DNA of 41,243 nucleotides from positions 1 through 41,243 of IMG/VR virus record IMGVR_UViG_3300020411_000820; one strand, written 5' to 3'. How positions within the stretch are numbered: the stretch's first letter is position 1; each line of letters begins with the position of its first letter. Below are positions 30,227 to 41,187 of this stretch, one piece after another. The position numbers and the translations under genes were made by a program. The stretch comes from a virus. The notes under the pieces were generated by a model, which was not told the DNA's origin, did no database searches, and saw only the letters and a program-made list of their open reading frames with translations.

Positions 30227-33200
30227 ATGTCGTATCAACTTGTTATTGATCCTGAGACTAAGGAAGAAAAATATGAATGGGTAGATAGAACTGAGTCGTC
30301 AGTTGACCAGCAGCGTAGAGAAATCAAGGAACGTAGAGAGAATGCAGAACCTTTTGATCTTAAGGAAGCTGCAATAGGTACAGCAAAAGCTGTTCCTCGT
30401 ATGTTTATCAATGCAGGAATTAATGCTGTTCAGGAAGGTAGCGACACAATTAGAGATATTGCAGCAGCTACTCCTTGGGTTGATGCTTCAGTTGGAACTT
30501 CCTTTGCAGAGCCTGATAAACCAATACTCGGACTAGGTGATTGGAAACCAGAACCACTAGAGAGTAGTGGGATGGCTGAAGATATAGGAACATCAATACT
30601 TCAGTTTGGTCTTGAGTGGGTAATGCTAAGTAAGGCATTACGTATTGCAAATTGGGGATTAAAAGCAACTCCTTTAGCAAAACCACTTGCTTATGCAGGA
30701 GCTAAGTCACAACAATTAAAAGGAGGGATTCTTAAAACAGTAGGAAAATCTCCTGTTGCTCCAAGGACTTTGCAAGATGTTACGAAGTTTGGAATCAAGA
30801 CAGCAACAGCAACGAGTCCTAGAGCAGCATTCATAGATTTTGCTGGATTCGATCAGTATGAAGGTCGTTTATATGACTTAGCCGCTAATAGTGATACTTG
30901 GTTTAATAACGTAAAACATATCCCTCTTGTTAATCAGCTTGCAACTAATCCAGAAGATGAAGGATTAAAAGGTCGTTTAAAGAATGCGTTAGAGGGAGGT
31001 TTTATTGATCTTGGGATTGGTGGAGCTATATCTACAGCATCAGCAGTAAAAGTAATTGATTCAAGAATTAAATTAAATACTTTTCTGAAGACTCCAAAGG
31101 ATAGTCCTAATTATGCACGAATCAAACAAGAAGCAATACAAGCAGGAGCAGCATTAGAGAAGATTCCTGAAATTAAAAAGGCTCTTAGTGATGATAGAAA
31201 AGTTGCAAGAATGGATCGAGCAGCTTTCGATAAGGCGAGGGCTGATCTTCCACCAGCTGAGAGAGATAGAGTTTGGAAAGAGATGCGAACAAGAAGAGGT
31301 TTAGTAGCAGAGAAAAGAGGAGTTAAAACTGTTACTGGTGATCTTGATTCAATTAGACAACAGATTGAAGAGCTAGGCCCAGAACCACCAAAGCCAGGTA
31401 AAGGTCAAAGTATCGTTAATGGAAAACATACTCCAGCGTATAAGCGTTGGAACAAATGGAATAGAACTAATAAGTCTTTACAAGCACGACTACAAGAATT
31501 AGAAAATACTATTGATCCGACAAATGATGCTTATACCCGAGAATTAGCAGAACGGAGAATGAATGATGAGACTTATTCCTATGAACCTGGCGATCCAGAA
31601 TATAGAGATGTAGCATCTCAAAACGCTAAAGAAATGGCTGATGCCATTGAATCAGGAGATGTTCCTTACTGGTGGGGGCCAGGTGATCCTGCTTGGAAAG
31701 CTAAGGATGTTGAGTTTTGGGGAGATACACGTAAAAGAAAAGTAGATGAAAATGTAGCGGCAATGGTAATGGAAGGTAGATCTGTTAGTGAAATTATTGA
31801 AAACTTAAAAGCCAATAGACCTCAGAGAACACCTGGAGAACCAGGGTTTCCGTCAATAGCAGATGCAAAAGGAATTAGTCTTGCAAACTATAGAGGTGTT
31901 GACAAAATAAAAGCTAAGTTAAGAAGTTTAGTTGGACAAGATTTCAAATTTACAAATAAGTTAACAGGAGAAGAATCTATTCATCGTTATACAAGAGATG
32001 ATTATGCACCTGTATATGAATTTATAGAATTAATGGGAGAAGAATTGTTTGATGATGTTGCATTAAGTCTTAAACAAATTGATGCAGAGGGTAGTTTTAA
32101 TTTTGCAAGAAAGCTTATAGAAATACAGAGGAGAACAATTGCAACAGGAGATTTTAGTGATACTATGGTTCACGAATTATGGCATAGTTTATCTCGTTAT
32201 TTACCTGCAAAAGATTTAAAAAGATATGCTAAAGAGTGGAAAAGTGCAAGAGAAAGATATCTCAAAGATATGAGAAAAAAATTGATTAAAGATCCTAAAG
32301 GTAAAGATGGAAAGGTTTTAAGTGCGAAGCAAGTTCGAAGGTTAAGGGATGGACTTGTATTGCGAGGTAAAGAATTAGTAGAAGAAATGAGATTAAAAAT
32401 GAAAGAAGAACTTGGAGCTGAACCAGCGAGAGAAGATGTTCTGGATGCTTTTGTGAAAACTGCTGAAAGCAAAAGAATGCAGAAAACTTTTGAGGAATTT
32501 GCGATTCATCAGGAAGCTCAAGCTATATTAGATGGTTTTAGAAATGGCAAATATACGAATGAAAATTATAAATTTGTTTCGATGGATGAATATTTTGCAG
32601 AGATGTTAAAAGATCAATTCTTCTTACATATAAATAAGAAAGCACGTGCACCTGAAGGAAGTTTTAGAAGACTTCTTCAAGATGTTGGTATTTTCTTTAA
32701 AGAACTTTGGGTGCAAATTCATGCAGCTTTAGGCGGCCCAAATACAGAAAAAATATTTAATGATTATTTGAAAGGAAGGAATAAGAAGAAGTTAAGAAAA
32801 TATTCGATGGAAACTTATTTTGAACCTGGATTTCCAGAAGTAGCAGCTGCAACTGCAATGGTTGATGCTGTAGATATTATTACTGGTGCTAAAAGAATTG
32901 AAGTTGTAGAGAGATCAGCTTTTGACGATATCTTATTTGGAAGTGGAATTAGAACTTCTGTAGATGCTCGAATTAAATATACTCCTGATGAATTAGTAGA
33001 TCTTTCTGATTTCATTAGAAGTTTTGAAGATCCTACTTACGAGAAGGTTTTAAAGAAACTTGATGATTATCTATACCCAGAGAAAGGAGATAAAGCAGCT
33101 CCTTATCCTATTAATGAAAAGGATGCTGAACGAATAGACGATCTATTAGACATCCTTGAGGAACAAGACCCTAGAGCATATAAAGAATGGGATTGGATGA

Positions 33201-36200
33201 GAGATGAACCTAAAGCACGGACTGATGTAGATGATCCACGTGGTTCTTATGAACAAGAAGCAAGAATATATGATGAAGAGAAAGCTAGATTAGGAGAAGA
33301 ACCTGCTGGTGGAAGGAGAACAAAAGAAGAAGTAGAAGGTCTAAGCGAAGATGTTATTGAAGCATTTGAAAAGATTAATTCTGGAGAAGCAGATCTATTA
33401 GATACTCCAGCTGCATGGCAAGATGTAACTACTCTTAGATCTAAGAAAGGGAGAGAATACTATCCAGGTTCAAGTCAAGAAGGGGGAGACTTTGAAGTAA
33501 TCCTTGATGCTATAAGTCATCGGTTCGATAGAATTATGGATACAGGAATGTGGTCAGTAAGTCCAAAAAGAATTGCACAAGAATTAGGATCAGTATTTAA
33601 AGAGCAAGGTATTAATTTAGATAAAATTCTATTTGATAAAAAACTGGTAGATGCAACAGAAGTATTTGCTAACAACGTAGAGAATGTTACCAACTTATTA
33701 AAAATAAGATTTGGATTAAATTTCGCAGGTGAACAAGCAGCAAAATGGGCGAGGTTAGTTTATCAAGCAACAGATAATTCTTCTATTAATAAAGCAGAAG
33801 CAATATCAGAAATGATGCGGCACTTAGAAACAACATTGCAATTTTCTAGGGTTTATCAGACTTGGACTAGAAGTGCAGGTCAATTATTACAGTCGGCTCA
33901 AGCAGAGATAATTACAGATGGGTTGACAGAAGCAACTAAACGAACAGATCTAAATTTCAATAAGATTGCAGCTTTAAGTGAAGCAGCAGAAGTACCAGCA
34001 GAAACAGTTGTCTCTAACCTCCCAGATGAAATTTTAACAGCAATGAGAACAGGAGAATGGACTCCTGAAGCAGAAGGATTCTTCGATCAATTAATTATGT
34101 ATGCGATGAATACAAATACACCAGAAGGTATAAAGACTCTTCAGGATTATATAGGTGCAAATATTAAGTCAAAAGGGATGAGAAATGCACCGACTATTAG
34201 TGACTATGAGAAAATTGGGAAAGGTCTTGCTAACTACTACGTTAATAATATTCTTTCTGGTGCTGGAACATGGGCTGTTCAGTTCTCAGGTATTGGAAGG
34301 ACAGGAGTAGAACCTCTTTTGCAGAGTGTAAATGCACTTGCTCATGGAGATATTCAACATGCAAAGTTAGCTTTAATGCAATATGACTATTTAAGAAGAG
34401 TCTTCTATGGCTCTCTTAAGTTGGGAGCAAAAGCATTTGAACTAGGTCAATCCTTATATGATCCCAAGATTCGTACAGCTGGATTTGCTACAGATCTAGC
34501 TCCAGAGATGAATATCAATTCTGGTTATGCAAGAGATCGTGCTTATCAATTAGCTGATCCTCATCCATCTTTCGATCTAAATACAAGTCCATTTACAAGA
34601 GAAGCAAAGGGGAACCCTGGATTAAATGTTGCCAATGTTTTATGGAGATTAGGAACTTGGAATATAAGAGGGCAATTAGCATTAGATACTTTCACTAAAT
34701 CTCTTGCTGGTAATGCCCTTGCTTTTGTGACTGGAGTTGAACAAGGATTAGAGAAAGGTAGAAGATTAGGCTTAGAAGGAATTGATTTGCAGAACTATGC
34801 AAGGAAATATGCTGATGGAAGGATTGAATTTTATACTTTCGATGCTGTTGTAAATGGTCAGACGATTGCAGATGCTTTGATGAAAGATGAAGCGGCAATA
34901 CAAATAGGAAGGATACTTACTTTTACTGATGAAACAAGAGCAAGGATGCCAGGTAGAAATTATCAATATGGAGAAGAATTAGCAAAAGCAAGAGGGATGA
35001 CTGATGAAAAAGAAATAGCTGAATTTGCTGAGTTATACCAACAAGGTGAAAATTTACAAGGGCTTGAAAAAAGATACAATAACTTCACTCAAGGTAATGT
35101 TTTAAATCAGGCAAAGAATAATAAAAGCCTTCCAGATCCAGGTGATGTAACTCCTGTTATAACTTCTCTATGGTCGCAAATTCCTATGCGTTGGGGAAAA
35201 TTTCAAGCTGGTAAACATGGTTTTTGGGCAAGTTTTATTCAACCATTTAATAGATCACCAGCAGATATAACAAAGCAATGGCTTAGACATACTCCTTTTG
35301 CAATGTCAGTTGATACTTTCTATCGAGATCTCTTTAACGAAAATTACTTCCTTCGTAATAGATGGAAAACAGAACAAGCAGTAGGACTAGCTGCAACAGC
35401 ATGCTTTGCAACGACTGTATTAAATGATGAAGAGTTTCCTATTGAGTTCACAGGGTTTGGACCAAATGATCCAGGTTTAAGGAAAGAATGGACAGATAAT
35501 GAGAGACCTCCTTTGTCTTGGCGATGGAGAGGAAGAGATGCAAATGGTCAACCTAGTTATGGGAAATGGCATAGTTTTAGAGGCTTTGAACCTGCTGCAA
35601 CCTTTATTGGAGGACTAGGAGATTACAAAATGTTATATGCAGATATGTCTGAAGAACAAAGATTTGATTTGGTATCAGGCTTCTCTATGTCGTTAACAGC
35701 TCAAGTAATGTTGGGTAGATTTAGTGCTACTTATTACAAAGGTATTGTTGAATTTATTGATGCAATTGGATTAATGCGTGGGAATCTTCCAGGTAGAAGG
35801 GAGATGGAGCCATCTGAAAGAACAAAACTAGAAAGATATGTTCAAAGATTGCTTGCTAATTTCATTCCCGAAGCAAGTCGTTTAAGAGAAATTAGTAGAG
35901 CTATAGATCCATATAAGAGAGAAATAGATTCAGGCGTTAACCCAATAGAAGCTTTTGAAGAAATTGATAGAGGGCTTGTAACAACAGAAGACAATCAAGG
36001 AAATATTATATATTTAAAACCAACAGATATATCAGGAGAGCAAAGTGCAGGAGATAATTTGATGGATTATATAAGTAGCTTTTTTAGACAACAACTAGAT
36101 GAGATTAAGAATACTATCCCAGGATTTTCTAAAACATTACCTCCAAGAATAAACTGGATTACTGGTTTGCCAATAAGAAATAAAGGATTCTTAGGTAGTG

Positions 36201-36868
36201 ACCAGTTACCAATGGATGATGCTCCTTGGTTATCACAACTTACAAGTGCTTATTTTGGGACAATAAAAGGTGCTGTTAGTAATTTTGGTATTGGAGCTAC
36301 GGGTCATGCTTTTGATCCACGATTAGAAATTCAAAAACAAAAAGGAAAAGCAACTTATGAATATAAAGCTGCAATTGTTAATGATGAATTAATCAAATTA
36401 AATAGAGCTGGAGATATATTTGAACCACCAAGACCTACAGATTTTATGCTTAATAATGTAAGATTAAGTCCTCCTGCATTTAGGCAGTATAAAGAATATA
36501 TCTATACTCTTCCACATCCTAAGTATGGTGGATTAACTTTAACTGAAGCTTTATATCAAAGAATTACATCAAAAGATTATCAAGCTCAAGATTATAAAGT
36601 TCATCCAACTAGCGGAAAAGATCCGTTAGAAGGATTTGATAGATCAGATGAGATACAGGAAATCATCAATGACTATAAGCACAATGCAAAACAGGAGTTT
36701 AGAACTAATCCGAATAATCCTTATAGAATGGAGATTCAAATACCAGAACAACGTATAAAAGATGCAGATATACAAAAAGAAGAACTCAGAAGAAGTGGGC
36801 CACTATACAACCAAGGAGATAGTATGGATCTAAACGCTCAAGACTTTGCAGCCTCAATCAACAGGTAA
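30227..36868 (+). CDS. Giant internal virion protein (gp16-like) with HExxH motif
   Basis: 2213 residues, far longer than T7 gp16 (1318). Its place after gp14- and gp15-like genes and before the fibre makes it the gp16 counterpart. Residues 640-660 contain TMVHELWHSLSRYL, a zincin-type HExxH (H649, E650, H653), followed at 788-796 by EYFAEMLKD, whose E792 could be the third ligand. The central part is highly charged. The last ~900 residues (NNILSGAGTWAVQFSGIGRT, HGDIQHAKLALMQYDYLRRV) resemble the C-terminal region of marine gp16-like proteins as I remember them. It should form the ejection channel; no transglycosylase motif is seen in its N-terminus. Confidence 0.85.
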   Translation: MSYQLVIDPETKEEKYEWVDRTESSVDQQRREIKERRENAEPFDLKEAAIGTAKAVPRMFINAGINAVQEGSDTIRDIAAATPWVDASVGTSFAEPDKPILGLGDWKPEPLESSGMAEDIGTSILQFGLEWVMLSKALRIANWGLKATPLAKPLAYAGAKSQQLKGGILKTVGKSPVAPRTLQDVTKFGIKTATATSPRAAFIDFAGFDQYEGRLYDLAANSDTWFNNVKHIPLVNQLATNPEDEGLKGRLKNALEGGFIDLGIGGAISTASAVKVIDSRIKLNTFLKTPKDSPNYARIKQEAIQAGAALEKIPEIKKALSDDRKVARMDRAAFDKARADLPPAERDRVWKEMRTRRGLVAEKRGVKTVTGDLDSIRQQIEELGPEPPKPGKGQSIVNGKHTPAYKRWNKWNRTNKSLQARLQELENTIDPTNDAYTRELAERRMNDETYSYEPGDPEYRDVASQNAKEMADAIESGDVPYWWGPGDPAWKAKDVEFWGDTRKRKVDENVAAMVMEGRSVSEIIENLKANRPQRTPGEPGFPSIADAKGISLANYRGVDKIKAKLRSLVGQDFKFTNKLTGEESIHRYTRDDYAPVYEFIELMGEELFDDVALSLKQIDAEGSFNFARKLIEIQRRTIATGDFSDTMVHELWHSLSRYLPAKDLKRYAKEWKSARERYLKDMRKKLIKDPKGKDGKVLSAKQVRRLRDGLVLRGKELVEEMRLKMKEELGAEPAREDVLDAFVKTAESKRMQKTFEEFAIHQEAQAILDGFRNGKYTNENYKFVSMDEYFAEMLKDQFFLHINKKARAPEGSFRRLLQDVGIFFKELWVQIHAALGGPNTEKIFNDYLKGRNKKKLRKYSMETYFEPGFPEVAAATAMVDAVDIITGAKRIEVVERSAFDDILFGSGIRTSVDARIKYTPDELVDLSDFIRSFEDPTYEKVLKKLDDYLYPEKGDKAAPYPINEKDAERIDDLLDILEEQDPRAYKEWDWMRDEPKARTDVDDPRGSYEQEARIYDEEKARLGEEPAGGRRTKEEVEGLSEDVIEAFEKINSGEADLLDTPAAWQDVTTLRSKKGREYYPGSSQEGGDFEVILDAISHRFDRIMDTGMWSVSPKRIAQELGSVFKEQGINLDKILFDKKLVDATEVFANNVENVTNLLKIRFGLNFAGEQAAKWARLVYQATDNSSINKAEAISEMMRHLETTLQFSRVYQTWTRSAGQLLQSAQAEIITDGLTEATKRTDLNFNKIAALSEAAEVPAETVVSNLPDEILTAMRTGEWTPEAEGFFDQLIMYAMNTNTPEGIKTLQDYIGANIKSKGMRNAPTISDYEKIGKGLANYYVNNILSGAGTWAVQFSGIGRTGVEPLLQSVNALAHGDIQHAKLALMQYDYLRRVFYGSLKLGAKAFELGQSLYDPKIRTAGFATDLAPEMNINSGYARDRAYQLADPHPSFDLNTSPFTREAKGNPGLNVANVLWRLGTWNIRGQLALDTFTKSLAGNALAFVTGVEQGLEKGRRLGLEGIDLQNYARKYADGRIEFYTFDAVVNGQTIADALMKDEAAIQIGRILTFTDETRARMPGRNYQYGEELAKARGMTDEKEIAEFAELYQQGENLQGLEKRYNNFTQGNVLNQAKNNKSLPDPGDVTPVITSLWSQIPMRWGKFQAGKHGFWASFIQPFNRSPADITKQWLRHTPFAMSVDTFYRDLFNENYFLRNRWKTEQAVGLAATACFATTVLNDEEFPIEFTGFGPNDPGLRKEWTDNERPPLSWRWRGRDANGQPSYGKWHSFRGFEPAATFIGGLGDYKMLYADMSEEQRFDLVSGFSMSLTAQVMLGRFSATYYKGIVEFIDAIGLMRGNLPGRREMEPSERTKLERYVQRLLANFIPEASRLREISRAIDPYKREIDSGVNPIEAFEEIDRGLVTTEDNQGNIIYLKPTDISGEQSAGDNLMDYISSFFRQQLDEIKNTIPGFSKTLPPRINWITGLPIRNKGFLGSDQLPMDDAPWLSQLTSAYFGTIKGAVSNFGIGATGHAFDPRLEIQKQKGKATYEYKAAIVNDELIKLNRAGDIFEPPRPTDFMLNNVRLSPPAFRQYKEYIYTLPHPKYGGLTLTEALYQRITSKDYQAQDYKVHPTSGKDPLEGFDRSDEIQEIINDYKHNAKQEFRTNPNNPYRMEIQIPEQRIKDADIQKEELRRSGPLYNQGDSMDLNAQDFAASINR

Positions 36869-36875
36869 TTAACCT

Positions 36876-39575
36876 ATGGCCTACGCACTCGATACTTATA
36901 CAGGGGATGGGTCACAGACCGATTTCAACATCACCTTTCCTTATATCAATGAGGATCACGTAAAGGTATATGTCAACTTTGTTAATACCTCATTTACGTT
37001 TGAACCCAACAAAGCAACTGCACGTTTAGCCAGTGCCCCTGATAATGGAGTTAAGGTAGAGATTAGAAGGATTACTCCTTTAACAGGAGTGCTTGTTGAT
37101 TATGCAGATGGCTCAACTCTTACAGCAGGAGACTTAGATACCAGTAACTTACAGCATTTATATAATGCTCAAGAGCTAGATGACACACAGAAGCAAGGTA
37201 TATCTATTGATCCTGCTACTGGTCAGCCAACTTTAAATAATCAGCGTTTAACTAATGTTACAGATCCTATTGCAGCACAGGATGCAGCAACAAAGAACTA
37301 TGTAGATACAACAACTCAACCAGTAGATGCAGAGTTAACAGAACTCGCAACAATGAGTTCAGGAACAGCTTCTTCTCTTGCTGACCTGACTGGTACAGAA
37401 GTTCAAATACTAGATGGAGCAACAGTTACTACTGATGAATTAAATAAGTTAGATGGAGTTACTGCAACGACAGCAGAAATTAATTATGTCGATGGTGTTA
37501 CTTCTAATGTTCAAACACAGCTAGATGCAAAGCAGCCTTTAGATGCTGAGTTAACAGAGCTAGCAACTATGAGTTCTGATACAGCCGCTGCATTGGCTGA
37601 TCTAACTCAAGCTGAAGTACAACTTGTTGATGGAGCAACTCTTTCTACTACTGAGCTGAACTATGTAGATGGAGTTACTTCTGCTATTCAGACACAGTTA
37701 GATGGAAAGCAACCACTAGATGCAGATCTAACTTCTCTTTCTAGTTGTCAGTCAGGATCAGCAGTCAACCTTGCATTACTTACATCAGGTGAGGTCGCAG
37801 TTCTTGATGGTGCAACTCTCTCTACTAATGAGCTGAATACCTTAACTGGAATCACTGCAACAACAGCAGAACTAAATAAGTTAGATGGAGTTACTTCTAC
37901 TACTGGAAACTTAAACGTAGTAAGTGGCATGACAAAAGCCACCTCTCTTACTACCAATAGCGATACAGAATTTCCAACATCAAAAGCTGTAGCAGATCAT
38001 GTAAATAATATCGTTAACGCTGTTGGTGGTTTTGTTGCAATCAATGGGCCTACTAATTTCCCTGCCACACAGCCAGCTCAAGGTGTAGTCGTCAGTATTA
38101 AAGATGTTGGATCAGGATTTACGACTAGTTCTAATGAGATAACCATTACAAATGGTGCTGGTACAAATAAGAATGTAAGGATTACAGGCTTTCCTTCAGA
38201 ATATGCAGCAGCGACACTGACAGATGACACAGGTTTACAAGTCACATCTGATATTACAAACAGTACAAGTGGAACACCTGCTGTTCATAGATACGTTTAT
38301 CACAAGCAGCTAGCAAAAGAGAGTGACGTTAAACAATTATCAGATGATATTAATGACTTCAATGCAAGATACAGAGTTGTAGATACGATCACAGGCTTAA
38401 GTGATAACGATGAAGGAGATTTGGTATATGCGAAAGATACAGACAAGATGATGGTATATGACGCAACGACTAGTGCATATAAAGAAGTTCAATCCGTTGG
38501 TAGTTTTAATATCAATACTCTCAGTTCTTATAATGGTACTGGTGGTAATAGTGCTTCATTTGATGGTACTGCTTACAGATTTGTATTAAGTAATCCACCA
38601 ACTCTTGCTCAACAATTAATTTGTTCGGTTAACGGAGTACTTCAAAAACCAAATACAGGTACAGGTCAACCATCAGAAGGATTTGCAATAGATGGAAGTT
38701 CGATTCTTTTCTCTGCTCCACCTGCTAATGGAGCTGATTTCTTTATCATTACTCTTGGTTCAGCAGTTAATGTTGCGACTGTATCTGATGAAGGTATTAG
38801 TGAGGCAAAGCTTCATATAAGTAATGCTGGTACTAATGGACAGTTCTTACAGAAACAGAGTGGAACAAGTGGAGGTCTAACTTGGGCTGATGCAGGTACG
38901 TTCACAACACTCACAGAAGATGGATCAACAGGAGATCTTACTGTTATAGGTACAACGGGTGATAGTAATACAAGGAATATAGTCTGGGATAAATCAGCAC
39001 ATAGCTTAAGTTTTGATGATTGGACTTATCTAAAGTTTAGGCAAACAAACAATAGTGATAGTGGTGCTTCTATAATTTATAGTGTTGGTAGTGCCTTAAG
39101 AATAGAGACTACCGGTATACAGACAGACTTTTGGGGTGAAGGTATTTGGGGTAGAAACTCAATAGGTGGTTGGTCTGGTGATTGGTTTTATATTGGAACA
39201 GATGCCTCTGCTGACGATCAAACTAAATTATATAACGGTAGAAACTCAAAAGTATGGCAAAGTAAAACTTGGGGTGCTGAGTATGTAACTACTGGAGCTG
39301 TAAAAGTTCCTAATGGAACTGAAGCTCAAAGACCTACTGCAACTAAAGGTCAAATACGTTACAACACAGACTCTGATAGCTTCGAGGGATACCAAGGATC
39401 AACAGCAGCATGGTCAGCTTTAGGTGGAGGTGCATCTGCAAATGGCACGATGTATACCAATACCTTGACGATCAGTGATGATGTAACGATAGCTGCTACG
39501 GAAGGAGCCCATTCAGTTGGCCCAATTACAAATAATGCTACCGTTACTGTTGAGGGTCGCTGGGTTATCAGCTAG
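36876..39575 (+). CDS. Tail fibre (gp17-like)
   Basis: 899 residues. The first ~110 (TYTGDGSQTDFNITFPYINE to PLTGVLVDYADGSTLTAGDL) form the T7 gp17-type domain that attaches to the tail. Residues ~145-355 are repeats with LDGATVTTDELNKLDGVTAT, INYVDGVTSNVQTQLDAKQP and AELTELATMSS units, giving a trimeric shaft. Beta-rich regions and a trimerising end (TISDDVTIAATEGAHSVGP) follow. It anchors the many small fibre-associated proteins encoded after it. Confidence 0.92.
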   Translation: MAYALDTYTGDGSQTDFNITFPYINEDHVKVYVNFVNTSFTFEPNKATARLASAPDNGVKVEIRRITPLTGVLVDYADGSTLTAGDLDTSNLQHLYNAQELDDTQKQGISIDPATGQPTLNNQRLTNVTDPIAAQDAATKNYVDTTTQPVDAELTELATMSSGTASSLADLTGTEVQILDGATVTTDELNKLDGVTATTAEINYVDGVTSNVQTQLDAKQPLDAELTELATMSSDTAAALADLTQAEVQLVDGATLSTTELNYVDGVTSAIQTQLDGKQPLDADLTSLSSCQSGSAVNLALLTSGEVAVLDGATLSTNELNTLTGITATTAELNKLDGVTSTTGNLNVVSGMTKATSLTTNSDTEFPTSKAVADHVNNIVNAVGGFVAINGPTNFPATQPAQGVVVSIKDVGSGFTTSSNEITITNGAGTNKNVRITGFPSEYAAATLTDDTGLQVTSDITNSTSGTPAVHRYVYHKQLAKESDVKQLSDDINDFNARYRVVDTITGLSDNDEGDLVYAKDTDKMMVYDATTSAYKEVQSVGSFNINTLSSYNGTGGNSASFDGTAYRFVLSNPPTLAQQLICSVNGVLQKPNTGTGQPSEGFAIDGSSILFSAPPANGADFFIITLGSAVNVATVSDEGISEAKLHISNAGTNGQFLQKQSGTSGGLTWADAGTFTTLTEDGSTGDLTVIGTTGDSNTRNIVWDKSAHSLSFDDWTYLKFRQTNNSDSGASIIYSVGSALRIETTGIQTDFWGEGIWGRNSIGGWSGDWFYIGTDASADDQTKLYNGRNSKVWQSKTWGAEYVTTGAVKVPNGTEAQRPTATKGQIRYNTDSDSFEGYQGSTAAWSALGGGASANGTMYTNTLTISDDVTIAATEGAHSVGPITNNATVTVEGRWVIS

Positions 39576-39584
39576 TATCTGATT

Positions 39585-40250
39585 ATGGCATTAGTTTTCA
39601 ACGGGTCTGCAAATACGATTGGAGGTTTAGCCGCAGGTGGTTTGCCTGATGCTTCTGTAGTGAAAGCAGATTTAGCTGCTGATGTAGCAGGGACACAAGG
39701 TACAATACTTCAAATTAAGTCGGCATCTCAGAAAGATAAACAGTCAACTACAGCAGACACCTCTGATGTCACTGGAGATGATCGCCTCAAGTTTCATACT
39801 TGGGCAACGTTAATAACCGGGTTAAGCCTAACTATAACGCCTGCTGATAATAATAATAAAATTCTTATTATGTATGATGTAGCCTTACATTCTAGTACTA
39901 GATATTCAGGCATAGGAATTAGTAGAACTCCAGCGGGAGGTACAGAAGTTATGACAGCCGCAGGAGATCAAGACGGTTCTATTAGAAGACGGGTTACAAA
40001 AATGTGCCCAGCTAATCCTAATGCTGGCTCATATACAGATTATGAAGGTGGTTTTAGTTTGTCAGGTACTTATTTAGATGATCCTCAATCTTCAGTAGCT
40101 CTTACTTATAAGGTTTATTTTGGCAACATTGCAGAAAACTCCAATGCCCATACAACATATGTGAACACTAATTCACAGCAAACTTCTGGTGATCAAGATT
40201 GGTCTTCTTCTGCCATATCTACTCTAACTATTATGGAGGTAGCAGTATAA
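39585..40250 (+). CDS. Tail-fibre-associated protein
   Basis: 221 residues, paralogous to the 1859-2452 gene (NTIGGLAAGGLPDASV, GTILQIKS, LSLTITPADNNNKILI, SGTYLDDPQSS). The C-terminus LTIMEVAV contains the Shine-Dalgarno ATGGAGGTAG for the next gene, whose ATG overlaps the stop (TAATG). Probable fibre decoration or tip. Confidence 0.68.
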   Translation: MALVFNGSANTIGGLAAGGLPDASVVKADLAADVAGTQGTILQIKSASQKDKQSTTADTSDVTGDDRLKFHTWATLITGLSLTITPADNNNKILIMYDVALHSSTRYSGIGISRTPAGGTEVMTAAGDQDGSIRRRVTKMCPANPNAGSYTDYEGGFSLSGTYLDDPQSSVALTYKVYFGNIAENSNAHTTYVNTNSQQTSGDQDWSSSAISTLTIMEVAV

Positions 40251-40534
40251 TGGCATTAGATCACGAAGCAATTTATAGGGCTTATCCAAAGGCTCATTCT
40301 ATTTCAGAAGAAGGTGCTTTAGATAAGGACAAGAATAAAATCAATTTAGTTCAATCAGAGATAGATGCTGCAAGAACAGCAATAAATAATGAACTAGCTG
40401 CAACTAAATACCAAAGAGATAGAGCAGCCGAATACCCTCCTATTGCTGACCAGTTGGATGACATATACCATAATGGTATTGATGGCTGGAAAGCCAGCAT
40501 TAAGGCCACCAAAGACAAGTATCCGAAACCCTAA
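40250..40534 (+). CDS. Small tail-assembly protein
   Basis: 94 residues from ATG 40250 (TAATG overlap). The second half, RAAEYPPIADQLDDIYHNGI through KATKDKYPKP, is a motif very common in small phage proteins beside fibre genes (AEYPxIxDQLDxxYH, ending KYPKP). It is possibly a fibre chaperone. A predicted helix (LVQSEIDAARTAINNELAAT) precedes it. It ends with TAATG coupling to the next gene. Confidence 0.72.
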   Translation: MALDHEAIYRAYPKAHSISEEGALDKDKNKINLVQSEIDAARTAINNELAATKYQRDRAAEYPPIADQLDDIYHNGIDGWKASIKATKDKYPKP

Positions 40535-41187
40535 TGGCGGAAGTAAAGATTGCAGCAGCACAAAATGGAGGTTCAGCAGCAATAGCTGGGCCACCAAGTA
40601 GCAGTGCTAATACAGTTTTAAAGTTACCCGCTGATACTGGGTCGGCTGGTCAAGCACTCAAGGTTAAGAGTGCTAATCATTCTGCAACAAACGCAGAACT
40701 TGAATGGGCTTCTGATTCAGGTGTTGTTATCAGAAAAACATATCTTGAAATTCCTCGAGCAAGTTTCACTCAATCATATTTTCCTAATGATGATACTGTG
40801 CCACAAATAACTGAAGGTGCAGAAGCATGGAGTGGGAATTATACTCCTAGTACTGCTAGTTGTGATCTTTATATATCTTGCACTTTCACTCAGGCAGAAG
40901 CTTCAAACGTTGGAGATGCAATGACTTCAGCATTATTTGTATCTGGTACAGACGATGCTTTACAAGTAAGAAGTTTTTATAATGTTGGAGCCAGTACTGA
41001 ACATAATAGTCCAGTAACAATGATGTATAAGATGGCATCTTGGGGTACAACTCAGAAAACCTTTTCAATTAGATTTGGTGGAGGTAATTGTATAAATTAT
41101 GCTTGGTATACTTCTGGTCTGGCAACTACTTTATATTCAGCTGATGCCTGTAAAACAGGATTTATTATAGAGGAGATATCAACCTAA
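40534..41187 (+). CDS. Tail-fibre-associated protein, variable-end allele
   Basis: 217 residues. N-terminal anchor SAAIAGPPSSSANTVLKLPA then GQALKVKSAN and LEWASDSG, typical of marine fibre modules; the rest is a beta-rich domain with four Cys residues. Its last 26 codons before the final three lie in the 77-bp repeat also found at the left edge. The C-terminus EEIST is encoded by the sequence that supplies the Shine-Dalgarno for the following gene. Confidence 0.7.
   Translation: MAEVKIAAAQNGGSAAIAGPPSSSANTVLKLPADTGSAGQALKVKSANHSATNAELEWASDSGVVIRKTYLEIPRASFTQSYFPNDDTVPQITEGAEAWSGNYTPSTASCDLYISCTFTQAEASNVGDAMTSALFVSGTDDALQVRSFYNVGASTEHNSPVTMMYKMASWGTTQKTFSIRFGGGNCINYAWYTSGLATTLYSADACKTGFIIEEIST
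41099..41175. repeat. 77-bp direct repeat, right copy
   Basis: Identical to 1-77. After it the sequence reads atatcaacc TAATG and leads into a different gene from the one at 86. Confidence 0.95.
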
